From: Amycolatopsis deserti
GTDB taxonomy: Bacteria; Actinomycetota; Actinomycetes; Mycobacteriales; Pseudonocardiaceae
Length of the DNA: 64,000 bases
Assembly: GCF_014653945.1 (NCBI RefSeq)
Contig: NZ_BNAU01000003.1
Span: 434,001-498,000 of the forward strand
Reading direction: 5' to 3'
Every line of letters starts with the position of its first letter. The first letter of the stretch is position 1. The notes below the pieces were generated by a model. It did not search any database, had not been told where the DNA came from, and saw only the letters and a list, made by a program, of their open reading frames with translations. The position numbers and the translations under genes were made by a program. Below, piece after piece: positions 33,563 through 42,776 of this stretch.

Positions 33563-33585
33563 CTAGTTTCATCTAGTGAAACTAG
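33563..33585. promoter_or_regulatory. 9-5-9 inverted repeat between catabolic operon and IclR
   Basis: CTAGTTTCA (33563-33571) and TGAAACTAG (33577-33585) flank TCTAG. The half-sites face the opposite way to those of the TGAAA-N6-TTTCA sites. The site lies 57 bp before the aminotransferase start and about 155 bp before IclR. The remaining gap (33507-33739) shows no other element. Confidence 0.65.
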
Positions 33586-33739
33586 AAGTCTAAGACGCGA
33601 TTCACGGTACGACCGCGACGTCCACACCGTCAAGGGGCCCTGTTCGGCCACCGACGTGCGCTCTGGCCCCCTGACACCCATCTCCGCGCCGGACTACGAT
33701 CTGAAACATCGAACTTGCCGTCCGAAACGAGGAGGAGCC

Positions 33740-34567
33740 GTGACACGGCGCCGTAAGCAGGACCCGGAAGACGTCAACCCGTCGGACAACGGCTCGGCGG
33801 AGGAGGAGCGCGACTATTCGGTGCGCGCGGTCGAACGGGTCTGCCTGATCCTCAACCTGCTGCAGGAATCGGTCGACGGCATCACCCTCAACGAGGTCGC
33901 CCAGACCACCGGATTGCCCAAGTCATCGGCGTTCCGCTACCTCTGGACGCTGGAGAACCACCGGTACGTCGAGCGTGACGACGAGCGCGGCCTGTTCCGA
34001 CTGGGCCTCGGGTTCGTCGGTATGCAGTCCCGGCACCTGGAGATCCTGCGCGAGCGGGCCAGGCCGTCGCTCGAGTCGCTGCGCGACGAGTTCGGCGAGA
34101 CCGCGAACCTCGGCCTGCTGGACGGCGACCACATCATCTACATCGAGATCGTGGAGAGCCGGCGCGGCGTCCGGCTCGCGGCGTCCCGCGGCGACCGCGA
34201 CCCGCTGCACTCGACGGCGCTGGGCAAGGCGATCGCGGCTCACCTCCCCGCGGACCGCGTCCGGAACCTCCTCGAGTCCACCGGGCTGCCCTCACGCACG
34301 GCGAACACGATCACCTCGATCGACGACTACCTGGACGAGCTCGCGAAGGTGCGGAGGCTCGGCTACGCGGTGGACAACGGCGAGAACGAAGAGGACGGCC
34401 GCTGCGTGGCCGCCCCGCTGCTGGCGACGCACCTCCCCGCGGCGATCAGCGTCAGCGGCCCCGCATCCCGCTTCACGATGCAGGACGTGAAGCGGGTGGC
34501 CAAGACGCTCATCGAGGTAGCCGCCGGCATCGCGACGAACCCACAACCCCAGGAGGCGGCCGGCTGA
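33740..34567 (+). CDS. IclR-family transcriptional regulator, likely island regulator
   Basis: The 275-residue protein has an N-terminal IclR winged helix (about 25-85: YSVRAVERVCLILNLLQES, ITLNEVAQTTGLPKSSAFRY). The IclR effector domain follows (about 100-260: GLLDGDHIIYIEIVES, PLHSTALGKAIAAHLP, GYAVDNGENEEDGRCVAAPL, AISVSGPASRFT). The GTG at 33740 follows GAGGAGGAG. It is the only IclR protein in the window and lies centrally among units preceded by TGAAA-N6-TTTCA palindromes, a type IclR proteins such as KdgR bind. Confidence 0.87.
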   Translation: MTRRRKQDPEDVNPSDNGSAEEERDYSVRAVERVCLILNLLQESVDGITLNEVAQTTGLPKSSAFRYLWTLENHRYVERDDERGLFRLGLGFVGMQSRHLEILRERARPSLESLRDEFGETANLGLLDGDHIIYIEIVESRRGVRLAASRGDRDPLHSTALGKAIAAHLPADRVRNLLESTGLPSRTANTITSIDDYLDELAKVRRLGYAVDNGENEEDGRCVAAPLLATHLPAAISVSGPASRFTMQDVKRVAKTLIEVAAGIATNPQPQEAAG

Positions 34568-34619
34568 CAGCCCGCCCCCGGCGGTCACGAGAGCGGTTTG
34601 GCCGACCCGTGTCCGCCGG

Positions 34620-35414
34620 TCACCATGTCGTCCAGCCGCCGTCGATCACCATTTCCGCCCCGGTCATGAAGCTCGCTTCGTCGGACAGCAGGAAGTTGAC
34701 CGCACCGGCGATCTCGTCCGGCCGTCCCATCCGTCCCATGGGGGTCGCTTCGGCCAGCAATCGGTCCCGTTCGGCGAAGGCGGGGTCTTCGGCCAACCTG
34801 ATCATGCCCGGTGAGACCGTGTTGACTCGGACGCCCATCGGCGCCGCGGACACGGCGAGCTCACGCGAAAGGAGTCGCAACGCGCCTTTCGAAGCGCTGT
34901 AGGCCGGCGCCCGGATCGGCCCGTTGGGCGTTTTCGACGGGTAGACATCCTCGTAGTACGAGTTGTTGAGCGCCACGATGCCGTAGACCGAACCGACGTT
35001 CACGATGCTTCCGCCTCCGGTGCCTGCCATCCGGCGGATCGCTTCGAACGACAGGAAGGCGGCGGCCTCGACGTTCAACGCGAATTCGTCGCGCCATCGC
35101 CGGACGTCCTGGTCGAACAGGCCAGACGCGTGCGATCCCCCGGCGTTGTTCACCAGACCGCGCAGCGGGTGCCCCAGACCGTCCACAGCGTCGAGGACCT
35201 CCTTCCGGCAATCCTCTTCGGTCACGTCCGCCGGTACGACGACCGCCTCACCGCCCTCGGCCTCCGCCAGGGATGCGGTTTCCTGCAACGGTTCCTTGCG
35301 CCGCCCCACGAGCACACAGACAAAGCCGGCACGCACCAGGCGCAAAGCGATCGCGCGACCGATACCCGAGCCGGCACCGGTGACGAGGGCGAGCTTCCGA
35401 TCCGTCTGCTCCAT
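34620..35414 (-). CDS. Short-chain dehydrogenase, PtmA-like subgroup
   Basis: The 264-residue SDR has TGAGSGIGRAIALRL, VNNAGGSHASG, and NVGSVYGIVALNNSYYEDVY followed by APAYSASKGALRLLSREL (catalytic Ser/Tyr/Lys). It ends FMTGAEMVIDGGWTTW. The insert before the catalytic Tyr and the GGWTxW tail match the flagellar-glycan SDR PtmA and the other two island SDRs (47115, 47933). It follows the epimerase as TGA-G-ATG and is convergent with IclR. The substrate is probably a sugar or sugar-derived molecule (inference). Confidence 0.82.
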   Translation of the reverse strand: MEQTDRKLALVTGAGSGIGRAIALRLVRAGFVCVLVGRRKEPLQETASLAEAEGGEAVVVPADVTEEDCRKEVLDAVDGLGHPLRGLVNNAGGSHASGLFDQDVRRWRDEFALNVEAAAFLSFEAIRRMAGTGGGSIVNVGSVYGIVALNNSYYEDVYPSKTPNGPIRAPAYSASKGALRLLSRELAVSAAPMGVRVNTVSPGMIRLAEDPAFAERDRLLAEATPMGRMGRPDEIAGAVNFLLSDEASFMTGAEMVIDGGWTTW

Positions 35415-35415
35415 C

Positions 35416-36465
35416 TCAGACACCGCCCGCCCAGACACGGGCCGGGATGACGTCGTTGCCGACGGCCGAAGCCGCCGTCGCGACCATGGACGCGAAGTCG
35501 TACTTCGGCGCGAATCCCAATGACCGTCGAGCCGCGTCGATGGTCATCTCCAAGCGCCAGGTCATCGGCATCCGCACCACCGCGCACGGTACGCCGAACC
35601 GGTCGGCGATGATCTCGGAGCCCGCCACGAACGAGGTCGGCCGGGCGGCCGCGATGTTGAACACCCCACCGAGCGCGCCGGGCTCGGTCAGAGCGCGGAA
35701 GACCCCTTCGACAGCGTCCCGCACATCCAAAAGGTGGAGGGTCCAGGGGACGTCGTCCGGCCCGACGAGACCGACCGCCATCCGGTCGTCCGCATCGCCG
35801 CCGACCTGCTCGTCGATGATCTTCCAGAGGTCCGGCCGCCCGCGGAAGAGCTGCCATATGTTCGAGTCGCGCCCGAGCTCGGCACGGCCGAGCAGCTCGC
35901 GGACCCACCTCAGCCGGAACTGCTCGACCGCTTCCTCCGGACTGACGACAGTCGCGAATCTGACCATCGCGAACGGGATGTCGAACTGTGCGGCGTGGTT
36001 GCGCAGGATGATCTCTCCCAGCAGCTTGCTGGTCCCGTAGTAGTCGGCCGGCTCCTGCGGCGCGTCCTCCGAGAGCGGCACGGCGGGCGGATCACCCGGA
36101 CGATAGGTGCCGTCGGTGCTGGCCAGAACGAACCGTTCGACCCCGCCGCCGCGCAGCACTCCTTCGAGAAGTCGCAGGGTGCCGAAAGCGTTGATGTCGT
36201 AGAAGCGGTCGACAGGAGTGTCCCCCCGGACGAGCTGTGCGGCGAGGTGCACCACATGTGTGACGCCCCGGCACGCACTGTCGATCGCGGCCTGGTCGAG
36301 CAGATCGGCTTCTGCCACCTCCACTTCCGGCAGCGTCGCGAGCTTGGCGGCCTGCGGGTCTCCCGGCAGCACCATCGCTCTGACCCCGACGCCGGCGCCG
36401 ACCAGGCGCTTGACCACGTTGGCGCCGACCCGCCCGGCGGCGCCTGTGACCAGTACCTTCGTCAT
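35416..36465 (-). CDS. NAD-dependent epimerase/dehydratase (extended SDR)
   Basis: The 349-residue protein has the extended-SDR Rossmann motif VLVTGAAGRVGANVVKRL, VVHLAAQLVRGDTP, the catalytic Ser/Thr in LASTDGTYRPGD and the YYGTSKLLGE Tyr-Lys pair. The C-terminal half (GRPDLWKIIDEQVGGDADD, NIAAARPTSFVAGSEII) is substrate-binding. Such enzymes epimerise or dehydrate nucleotide sugars or related substrates. Its ATG overlaps the PLP-enzyme stop as ATGA. It is not closely similar to the LegB-like protein at 51974. Confidence 0.8.
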   Translation of the reverse strand: MTKVLVTGAAGRVGANVVKRLVGAGVGVRAMVLPGDPQAAKLATLPEVEVAEADLLDQAAIDSACRGVTHVVHLAAQLVRGDTPVDRFYDINAFGTLRLLEGVLRGGGVERFVLASTDGTYRPGDPPAVPLSEDAPQEPADYYGTSKLLGEIILRNHAAQFDIPFAMVRFATVVSPEEAVEQFRLRWVRELLGRAELGRDSNIWQLFRGRPDLWKIIDEQVGGDADDRMAVGLVGPDDVPWTLHLLDVRDAVEGVFRALTEPGALGGVFNIAAARPTSFVAGSEIIADRFGVPCAVVRMPMTWRLEMTIDAARRSLGFAPKYDFASMVATAASAVGNDVIPARVWAGGV

Positions 36466-37607
36466 TCCGACCAGCTCCCTTCCTGCGCGGCCGCGGTCGC
36501 GGCCCCTGCTCCGTCGACGAGCGCCAGACCTGCCCATTCGTCGATGCACGCGGGCACGTCATCGAGGTCCGCGACCCGAACCCGGCTCGCCTCCTCGTCG
36601 AAGCGCTTCAGGTCCTTCCAACCCGCGCCGGTGAACACGAGGACCACTCGCGCGTCCCGGTCGATTCGCCCGTTCTCGAGGTCGAGGATCAACGCGGCGA
36701 GCGGCAAGGCCGCGGCCGGTTCGACGAACACGCCCTCGGTCTCCACGAGCAAGCGCTGGGCCACGAGCACCGCGGCGTCTTCAGCGCACGTGCCCCAGCC
36801 GCCCGTGCGCACCACCGACTCGGCTGCGAGCAGCCCGTCCGGCGGATGCGGTAACTGCAGGCCCGAAATCTGACTCGCGCAGGTCACGACACGCGGCTCC
36901 GGAATCTCCCGCTCGAGGAACCGAACGATCGGAGCACAACCGGCAGGCTGACACGCGACGGTCCGGACCCGCAGATTCCGATGCCCGAACCCGCGCGCGA
37001 TCGCGGTGAGCAGCCCGCCACCACCGACCGGTACATACACGTGACTCAGGCCCGGAAGCTGCTCGGCAAGCTCGTAAGCGATCGTGTCGCACCCGCGCAT
37101 GCCCTCCGGGTTGAACGCGTGGGCGGTGATCCCGAGGTACAGCCGGTGGCGCTCACCTGCCCGCTGGACCACCTCGAAGAGCCGCTGTCCCGTCGCGCCG
37201 GTGCCCTGGTCACCGATGCCTCCGACGGCCAGAACTCGTGCCGGATACGGCACCAGGGGAAGCTTCTTTTCGACAGGCGCCGAGGCAACCAGGCAGAGGA
37301 ATCCCGGCAGACCGGCCCGTGCACCGTAGGCCGCCATCGCGACTCCGGCGTTCCCCGACGAGGTCGCTATCCACCCTCGGAGTCCCCGCGAACGCGCCAG
37401 CGACACCGACAGGGCCGCGACCCGGTCTTTGTAGGACCCGGTCGGGTTGACCGTCTCGAGCTTGCCATGCAGCTCGGCCAACCCGAGCCTCGCTGCGAGG
37501 GCGTTCAGCGGCAGCAGGGGGGTATTCCCCTCCCCGAGGTGAACGAACTCCTGGACCGCCGGCAGATCGGCGGCGTACCGGGCGAGACCGTGCTGGGTGA
37601 AAGTCAC
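36462..37607 (-). CDS. Fold type II PLP enzyme, threonine synthase/dehydratase-like
   Basis: The 381-residue protein has the PLP Lys in VNPTGSYKDRVAALS, the ATSSGNAGVAMAAYGARAGL phosphate-side loop and the VPVGGGGLLTAIARGF phosphate-binding loop. It is shorter than classical threonine synthase. It should catalyse beta-elimination or replacement on a hydroxy- or phospho-amino acid. It opens the operon with the epimerase and PtmA-like SDR and is divergent from the ABC importer across a 412 bp operator-bearing gap. A pathway-specific role is likely rather than primary threonine synthesis. Confidence 0.78.
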   Translation of the reverse strand: MTFTQHGLARYAADLPAVQEFVHLGEGNTPLLPLNALAARLGLAELHGKLETVNPTGSYKDRVAALSVSLARSRGLRGWIATSSGNAGVAMAAYGARAGLPGFLCLVASAPVEKKLPLVPYPARVLAVGGIGDQGTGATGQRLFEVVQRAGERHRLYLGITAHAFNPEGMRGCDTIAYELAEQLPGLSHVYVPVGGGGLLTAIARGFGHRNLRVRTVACQPAGCAPIVRFLEREIPEPRVVTCASQISGLQLPHPPDGLLAAESVVRTGGWGTCAEDAAVLVAQRLLVETEGVFVEPAAALPLAALILDLENGRIDRDARVVLVFTGAGWKDLKRFDEEASRVRVADLDDVPACIDEWAGLALVDGAGAATAAAQEGSWSE

Positions 37608-37657
37608 GCTACCTCCGCTTCCGCCGACGGCCGGCGAACGACCAGCGGATCGTAAAA

Positions 37658-37673
37658 TGAACTCGTCGTTTCA
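37658..37673. promoter_or_regulatory. Degenerate TGAAA-N6-TTTCA site upstream of the PLP-enzyme operon
   Basis: TGAAC-TCGTCG-TTTCA differs by one base from the island motif and lies 51 bp before the minus-strand operon start. The surrounding 37608-37828 stretch has no supported gene. Confidence 0.5.
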
Positions 37674-37828
37674 CTCTAGATGTTCAGGTGGCGAACACCA
37701 ACCACCCGAGCACACCCGGGGCCGATTCGCCACCAGCAGTCGACCGCCGACTCGGTTCAGCGGAACCTGGCCGAAAGTTCACCAAGATGTCAAAACGATA
37801 TAGCCCACCGCCCCGGCCGCTCCGGTAG

Positions 37829-37878
37829 TTGACACCACCCGTGAACCCGGTGTCTCATTAGCTGAAACTGCCGTATCG
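37829..37878 (+). promoter_or_regulatory. Probable promoter and operator of the ABC importer operon
   Basis: TTGACA at 37829-37834 is followed about 18 bp later by TCTCAT (37853-37858), a weak -10. GTCTCA-TTAGC-TGAAAC (37852-37868) overlaps it and has the geometry of the palindrome at 33563. TGAAA-CTGCCG-TATCG (37863-37878) is a half-conserved copy of the TGAAA-N6-TTTCA motif. The remaining 140 bp to the ATG at 38020 would be a long leader with no recognised structure. Confidence 0.5.
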
Positions 37879-38019
37879 CATCGAGGTTCCAACCGAGACA
37901 TCAGCGCTACTACGACCAGCGAGGCCGACGAAGACCAGCACGACTGGCAGGCGCGCTCCGGCGACAGCCGCACTCGCACCGCCTCAGACTCTCCCCGACC
38001 CGCCTCGCGAGGAGTGAAA

Positions 38020-39606
38020 ATGTCACACAACCACCAATTGGATCGGCGCCGGTTCCTGCGGACCGTGGGCGCGGCCGGCGTGGTGCTCGGCGCAGGCGGC
38101 CCCTTACTCTCCGCGTGCAACACCGGCCCGAACGACGAACTCACGGCGGACGCGAATGCTGTTCCCGCCGGCGACTCGGCCACGCGGACACTGCAGGTGG
38201 CCGTGTCGAGCGATCTGCCGTCTTACGATCCGTACGCTCTCGGGGGCAACAGCTATCCCCTCATCCGCAACATGTACGAATCGCTGATCGAGTACGACCA
38301 CGGCGGACAACCGGTCCCGGTTCTTGCCCAGGAATTCACCATCGCCCCGGACCAGGCATCGGTGCGGGTTCTGCTGCGACAGGGCGTCACGTTCCACAAC
38401 GGACAGCCACTGACGGCGCAGGCGGTCGTCGACAACTACACCATCGTGGCCGATCCGAAGGCGGGCGGCCTGATCACCCAAACCGTGAGCGATGCCGCGA
38501 AGGTCGAGGCGATCGACGACTCCACCGTGTTGTTCACACTCAAGGGACCGCGGGCGACCAAACTCATCACCGACATCCTGCAGGCGGTGCCGCTCGGCTA
38601 TCCCGGCAACCGGGGGAACATCGCGACCACCGGTATCGGAACCGGCCCGTTCAAGCAAGGCCCCCGCATTCCGGGGCAGAACTGGACACTCGTGCGCAAC
38701 GACGGCTACTGGGGCGCGCCGGTGAAGGTCGCCGGCCTCAACTTCCGGATCGTCGCCGAGCCCACCGCCGCGATCACCGCCCTCCAGTCGCGACAGATCG
38801 ACGTGATCTCGTCCACGCCGTACTCCGGGATCCCGCAACTCCGCGGCACCTACCGGATGATCGAAAATCCGAGTGCGGCGGGCACGATGGTCATATACCT
38901 CAACGCCAAGCGACCTCCGTTCGACCGACAAGCGGTCCGTCAGGCCTTCCACCGGGCGATCGACCGCGACACGGTCGTGCGCAACGCATTGTTCGGCGAG
39001 GCCAAGACGAAGATCCTGCCCTGGCCCGAGACCTCTCCGGCTTACGATCCGGAAGCCGCCAAGGACTGGGGTTTCGATCCGGATCGTGCGCGCGCCGAGT
39101 TCGCCGCCGCGGGTGTCACCTCCCTGCCCGATCCGATCCTCGTGCCCAGCAACCTCCCGCAGCTGAAGTCCACCGCCGAGATCGTCCAGGCGACCCTGGC
39201 CGGCATCGGTGTCCAGGTGAACGTGCAATCGGTCACGATCGCCGATTTCCTGCAACAGCTGACGAAGGGCACGAACGGCATCTACGTCTCGACCACCGGG
39301 AACGAGAACAAGTACCCGACGGCGCTGGCCAAGGTGCCCTTCTTCGCGACGACCGCCAATCCGTACTTCCCGAACGGCACGCCGCCGGCGGAGTACGTCT
39401 CCGCGGTGGAAGCCGCCAATACGGCAGTCAGTGACGCCGAGCAGAAGGCCGCGTTCAAGAACCTGAACGCCGCGATCCTGCAGACCTCCAGCTTCATCAC
39501 GGTGTCGTCGCATTCGGCGCTCTCCTACTACGCGCCGAACGTCCACGGTCTCGACCGGAACATCGACGCGATGCCCTACTTCGGAAACGCCTTCTTCAGT
39601 GCGTGA
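38020..39606 (+). CDS. Peptide/solute-binding lipoprotein of an ABC importer (SBP_bac_5)
   Basis: The 528-residue protein starts with DRRRFLRTVGAAGVVLG, a twin-arginine signal, and LLSAC, a lipobox with Cys for lipidation. The mature part has family 5 motifs (VSSDLPSYDPYALGG, VRVLLRQGVTFHNGQPLTAQ, AFHRAIDRDTVVRNALFG). It captures peptides or similar molecules outside the cell for the permeases encoded next. GAGGAG before the ATG at 38020 is well spaced, so I prefer it to the GTG at 38014. The ligand is unknown. Confidence 0.87.
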   Translation: MSHNHQLDRRRFLRTVGAAGVVLGAGGPLLSACNTGPNDELTADANAVPAGDSATRTLQVAVSSDLPSYDPYALGGNSYPLIRNMYESLIEYDHGGQPVPVLAQEFTIAPDQASVRVLLRQGVTFHNGQPLTAQAVVDNYTIVADPKAGGLITQTVSDAAKVEAIDDSTVLFTLKGPRATKLITDILQAVPLGYPGNRGNIATTGIGTGPFKQGPRIPGQNWTLVRNDGYWGAPVKVAGLNFRIVAEPTAAITALQSRQIDVISSTPYSGIPQLRGTYRMIENPSAAGTMVIYLNAKRPPFDRQAVRQAFHRAIDRDTVVRNALFGEAKTKILPWPETSPAYDPEAAKDWGFDPDRARAEFAAAGVTSLPDPILVPSNLPQLKSTAEIVQATLAGIGVQVNVQSVTIADFLQQLTKGTNGIYVSTTGNENKYPTALAKVPFFATTANPYFPNGTPPAEYVSAVEAANTAVSDAEQKAAFKNLNAAILQTSSFITVSSHSALSYYAPNVHGLDRNIDAMPYFGNAFFSA

Positions 39607-39685
39607 AGCAGCGGCGGAAGGGCCGGGGCCGACTCGAACGTCGCGTGGCCGGAGACAAAGCGGCCGGCCAGGAAATGGAGCCAGT

Positions 39686-41788
39686 GTGGAAGCCGCACCG
39701 ACACTTCGACTGAGAAATCTCACGGTAAGTTTCGCCGGGCAAGACGCTCCTGTCACCGCGGTCGACGACCTGAGCCTGGACGTGGACGCGGGAGAGGTCC
39801 TGGCCGTCGTCGGTGAATCGGGGTCCGGCAAGACGACCACCTTCCTGTCCGCACTCGGCCTTCAGCGCGGAGCACATGTCACCGGGCAGGCGTTGCTGAA
39901 TGGCCAGGACCTCCTGTCGGCCTCGGAAGCCGAGCTGAGCCGGCTCCGCGGCCGGGAAGTCAGCGTGATCTTCCAGGACGCCCTGGCGTCTCTGAACCCG
40001 GTGATGGCCGTCGGCGCGCAGGTCGCCGAAGCCGTAGCGGTGCACCACCGGGACCTGTCCCGAGCGCGAACCAGGGAGAAGGCGGTCGAGCTGCTGGAGC
40101 TCGTCGGGATACCGGCGCCGAGGGAACGGGCCGCCCAGTATCCGCATGAGCTCTCCGGCGGGATGCGGCAACGGGTGATGATCGCCATCGCCATCGCCAA
40201 CGAGCCCCGCCTGATCGTCGCCGACGAGCCGACCACCGCGCTGGATGTCACCATCCAGGCCCAGGTCATCGACGTACTGCGAAGGATACACGAACGGACC
40301 GACTCGTCGATCGTGTTCATCACGCACGACCTCGGGGTGGTGGCCGGCATCGCGGACCGAGTCGCGGTGTTGTACGGCGGCAAACTGGCCGAGCTCGGCA
40401 CGACGGAGGACGTCTTCTACAACGCGAGCCATCCCTACACGGCAGGACTCCTCGCGTGCCTTCCTCGGGTGGACTCCGGCGGGCGCGGCAGCCGGCTGCA
40501 CCAGATCGACGGCACCCCGCCACGCGACATCACGAGCGTGTCCGGTTGCGTGTTCCACCCTCGATGTCCGATGGCGCGGCTGCCGAGCCCGTGCTCGACC
40601 GTGCCACCTCCGTTGATCGATACGGTCGCCGAGAGCGGCATGACGGGAGAGCCGCACCTCAGCTCCTGCCACTTCGCGGCAGAGGTTCCGCAGCGAGCGG
40701 ACGTCTCCGCGCCCGAGCATCCCGGCGACATCGCCGTCGCTCACGTCGAGCGCGACGACCTCCTCATCGAGGCCGTGAACGTGTCCAAGCACTTCCCGCT
40801 CCACAAGCGGTCCCTGGGCCGCGGTGATCGGAAGGTGATCCGGGCCGTGGACAACGTGTCGATCGAAGTGGCACGTGGCGAAACCCTCGGTCTCGTCGGC
40901 GAATCCGGTTCCGGGAAGACGACCGTTGCTCACATGCTCGTCAACCTCACGGAACCGACGTCCGGTGAGATCTCCATCGCCGGAAAGCGGCTGTCGACCT
41001 TCAGCCGGAAGGAACTGCGGGGGCTGGCCACCCGGATCCAGTTCGTGTTCCAGGATCCGTTCTCCTCCCTCAACCCCACCATGACGGTGGAACAGATCCT
41101 GGCCGAACCCCTGAAGCTGAACAACCGCTGGGATCGGAAGAGCAGTCCGCAGAAGATCGCCAGGATGCTACGCCTCGTCGGGCTCGACGAACACGCGTCC
41201 GCCCGGCATGCCAGCGCCTTCTCCGGCGGGCAGCGTCAACGCATCGGAATCGCGCGGGCGCTGATGCTCGAACCCCAGGTGCTGGTTCTCGACGAGCCGG
41301 TGTCCGCTCTCGACGTCTCCGTTCGCGCGGGGATCATGAACCTCCTGGCCGACCTACAGGAAGGCCTCGGCGTCAGCTATCTCTTCGTCGCGCACGATCT
41401 CGCCGTGGTACGGCACATCAGCGACCGCGTCGCCGTGATGTACCACGGGAAGATCGTTGAAGAAGGAGCCGTGGAGCGCCTTTACTCGTCGCCCGCTCAC
41501 CCCTACACCGTCGCTCTTCTGTCGTCGGTGCCGATACCCGATCCGTACATCGAGCGAAAACGCGAGCGCATCATTCTCAGCGGCGACCAGCCGTCACCGG
41601 CCAATCCGCCCTCGGGATGCCGGTTCCGCACGAGGTGCTGGAAGGCGCAGGACCTGTGCGCGGAGGTCGAGCCCGCGCATACCGCCGTGGCGGGGGGCGG
41701 GTTCGTGGCCTGCCACTTCCCGGAAGCGACCGTGGCCGACGACGAAGTCTCACCGAAGACTGCCAGGTTGGAGGGACTCCATGGATAG
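39686..41788 (+). CDS. Fused tandem ABC ATPase (DppD-DppF type)
   Basis: The 700-residue protein contains two full oligopeptide-type ATPases. The first (about 5-330) has [18 protein letters not shown], signature [13 protein letters not shown] and [14 protein letters not shown]. The second (about 370-700) has [29 protein letters not shown] and [13 protein letters not shown]. Each ends in the Cys-containing oligopeptide C-terminal domain ([12 protein letters not shown] and [16 protein letters not shown]). It powers the importer alone, where two separate subunits are more usual. GTG 39686 follows GGAG. It overlaps the next gene by 8 nt. Confidence 0.88.
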   Translation: MEAAPTLRLRNLTVSFAGQDAPVTAVDDLSLDVDAGEVLAVVGESGSGKTTTFLSALGLQRGAHVTGQALLNGQDLLSASEAELSRLRGREVSVIFQDALASLNPVMAVGAQVAEAVAVHHRDLSRARTREKAVELLELVGIPAPRERAAQYPHELSGGMRQRVMIAIAIANEPRLIVADEPTTALDVTIQAQVIDVLRRIHERTDSSIVFITHDLGVVAGIADRVAVLYGGKLAELGTTEDVFYNASHPYTAGLLACLPRVDSGGRGSRLHQIDGTPPRDITSVSGCVFHPRCPMARLPSPCSTVPPPLIDTVAESGMTGEPHLSSCHFAAEVPQRADVSAPEHPGDIAVAHVERDDLLIEAVNVSKHFPLHKRSLGRGDRKVIRAVDNVSIEVARGETLGLVGESGSGKTTVAHMLVNLTEPTSGEISIAGKRLSTFSRKELRGLATRIQFVFQDPFSSLNPTMTVEQILAEPLKLNNRWDRKSSPQKIARMLRLVGLDEHASARHASAFSGGQRQRIGIARALMLEPQVLVLDEPVSALDVSVRAGIMNLLADLQEGLGVSYLFVAHDLAVVRHISDRVAVMYHGKIVEEGAVERLYSSPAHPYTVALLSSVPIPDPYIERKRERIILSGDQPSPANPPSGCRFRTRCWKAQDLCAEVEPAHTAVAGGGFVACHFPEATVADDEVSPKTARLEGLHG

Positions 41789-42725
41789 GCTGGACGAACG
41801 AACTGCGCCTCCGCCGGTCGACGCGAGCGTCGCCACGCCGGGCAGCGCAACGATCACGACTACTTCGTTTCGCCGGCCGCACAGCCCGCGACGAGAACAC
41901 CTCCGTAGGATCCGGCGCTCGCTCGGGCCGTCCGGCTGGATCGCCGTGGCATTCTTGGTCCTGCTTGTCGTTACTGCCGTCTTCGCCCCCTGGGTGGCAC
42001 CCTACGATCCGGGCTATCAGGATGTTCGTGCCGCACTGTCCGGGCCGTCCTCGGCGCACTGGTTCGGCACCGACCAGCTCGGGCGGGACATCTTCTCGCG
42101 TATCGTCTACGGCAGCCAGCCGACACTCCAGATCGGACTGGCCGCCTCCGCGCTCGCCGCGGTGTTCGGCGTCACGATCGGTCTGCTGGCCGGCTTCTAC
42201 GCGGGCTGGCTCGATTCCGCGATCATGCGTCTGATGGACCTGCTACTGGGCATCCCCGCGATCCTCCTCGCGATGACCATCATCGCGATCGCGGGCCGGA
42301 GCGCGGTCGCCCTCATCTCGGCCATCGCGATCGTCGGTGTTCCGGTGTACGCGCGTCTGGCGCGAGCGGGAACCATGCAGGTGCGGTCGTTGGACTACGT
42401 GAAGGCCGCACGCGTCGCCGGCGCCGGAGACCGCTACCTGATGGGACGTGTGATCCTGCCGAACATCCTCGGTTCTCTGCTGGTGCAACTGAACGTCTTC
42501 ACCTCTGTCGCGATTCTGATCGAAGCGTCGCTGAGCTTCCTCGGACTCGGCCTTCCGCCGCCGAGTCCGACGTGGGGAGGTCTCCTCCTCGACAGCAAGA
42601 CGTATCTCACGCAAGTACCGACGTACGGCCTGTTCACCGGCCTCGCACTGACCGCCACGATCCTCGCGATCGACACGGTGGCCAGAGCGAACCGGAGGTA
42701 CCGCAAAATCGCGCAGACGGTGTGA
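41781..42725 (+). CDS. ABC importer permease (DppC-like)
   Basis: The 314-residue protein has a cytoplasmic N-terminal tail, a first membrane helix (GWIAVAFLVLLVVTAVFA), the DppC-type HWFGTDQLGRDIFSRIVYG loop and a BPD inner-membrane domain with the EAA loop around YVKAARVAGAGDRYLMGRVILPN. Five or six membrane helices are visible. It pairs with the permease at 42777. The order ATPase-DppC-DppB reverses the usual B-C order. GGAGGG precedes the ATG inside the upstream gene end. Confidence 0.88.
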   Translation: MDRLDERTAPPPVDASVATPGSATITTTSFRRPHSPRREHLRRIRRSLGPSGWIAVAFLVLLVVTAVFAPWVAPYDPGYQDVRAALSGPSSAHWFGTDQLGRDIFSRIVYGSQPTLQIGLAASALAAVFGVTIGLLAGFYAGWLDSAIMRLMDLLLGIPAILLAMTIIAIAGRSAVALISAIAIVGVPVYARLARAGTMQVRSLDYVKAARVAGAGDRYLMGRVILPNILGSLLVQLNVFTSVAILIEASLSFLGLGLPPPSPTWGGLLLDSKTYLTQVPTYGLFTGLALTATILAIDTVARANRRYRKIAQTV

Positions 42726-42776
42726 CCGGGCTTCCTGCCCGGACACCGTCCGGCAATCGAGTCGAAGGAGCTCCGC

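Noticed and set aside
36462..37607. Housekeeping threonine synthase
   Set aside because: Although the PLP motifs fit, it heads an operon with an epimerase and PtmA-like SDR, far from hom/thrB-type genes, and carries island-type regulation; a primary-metabolism name would mislead.
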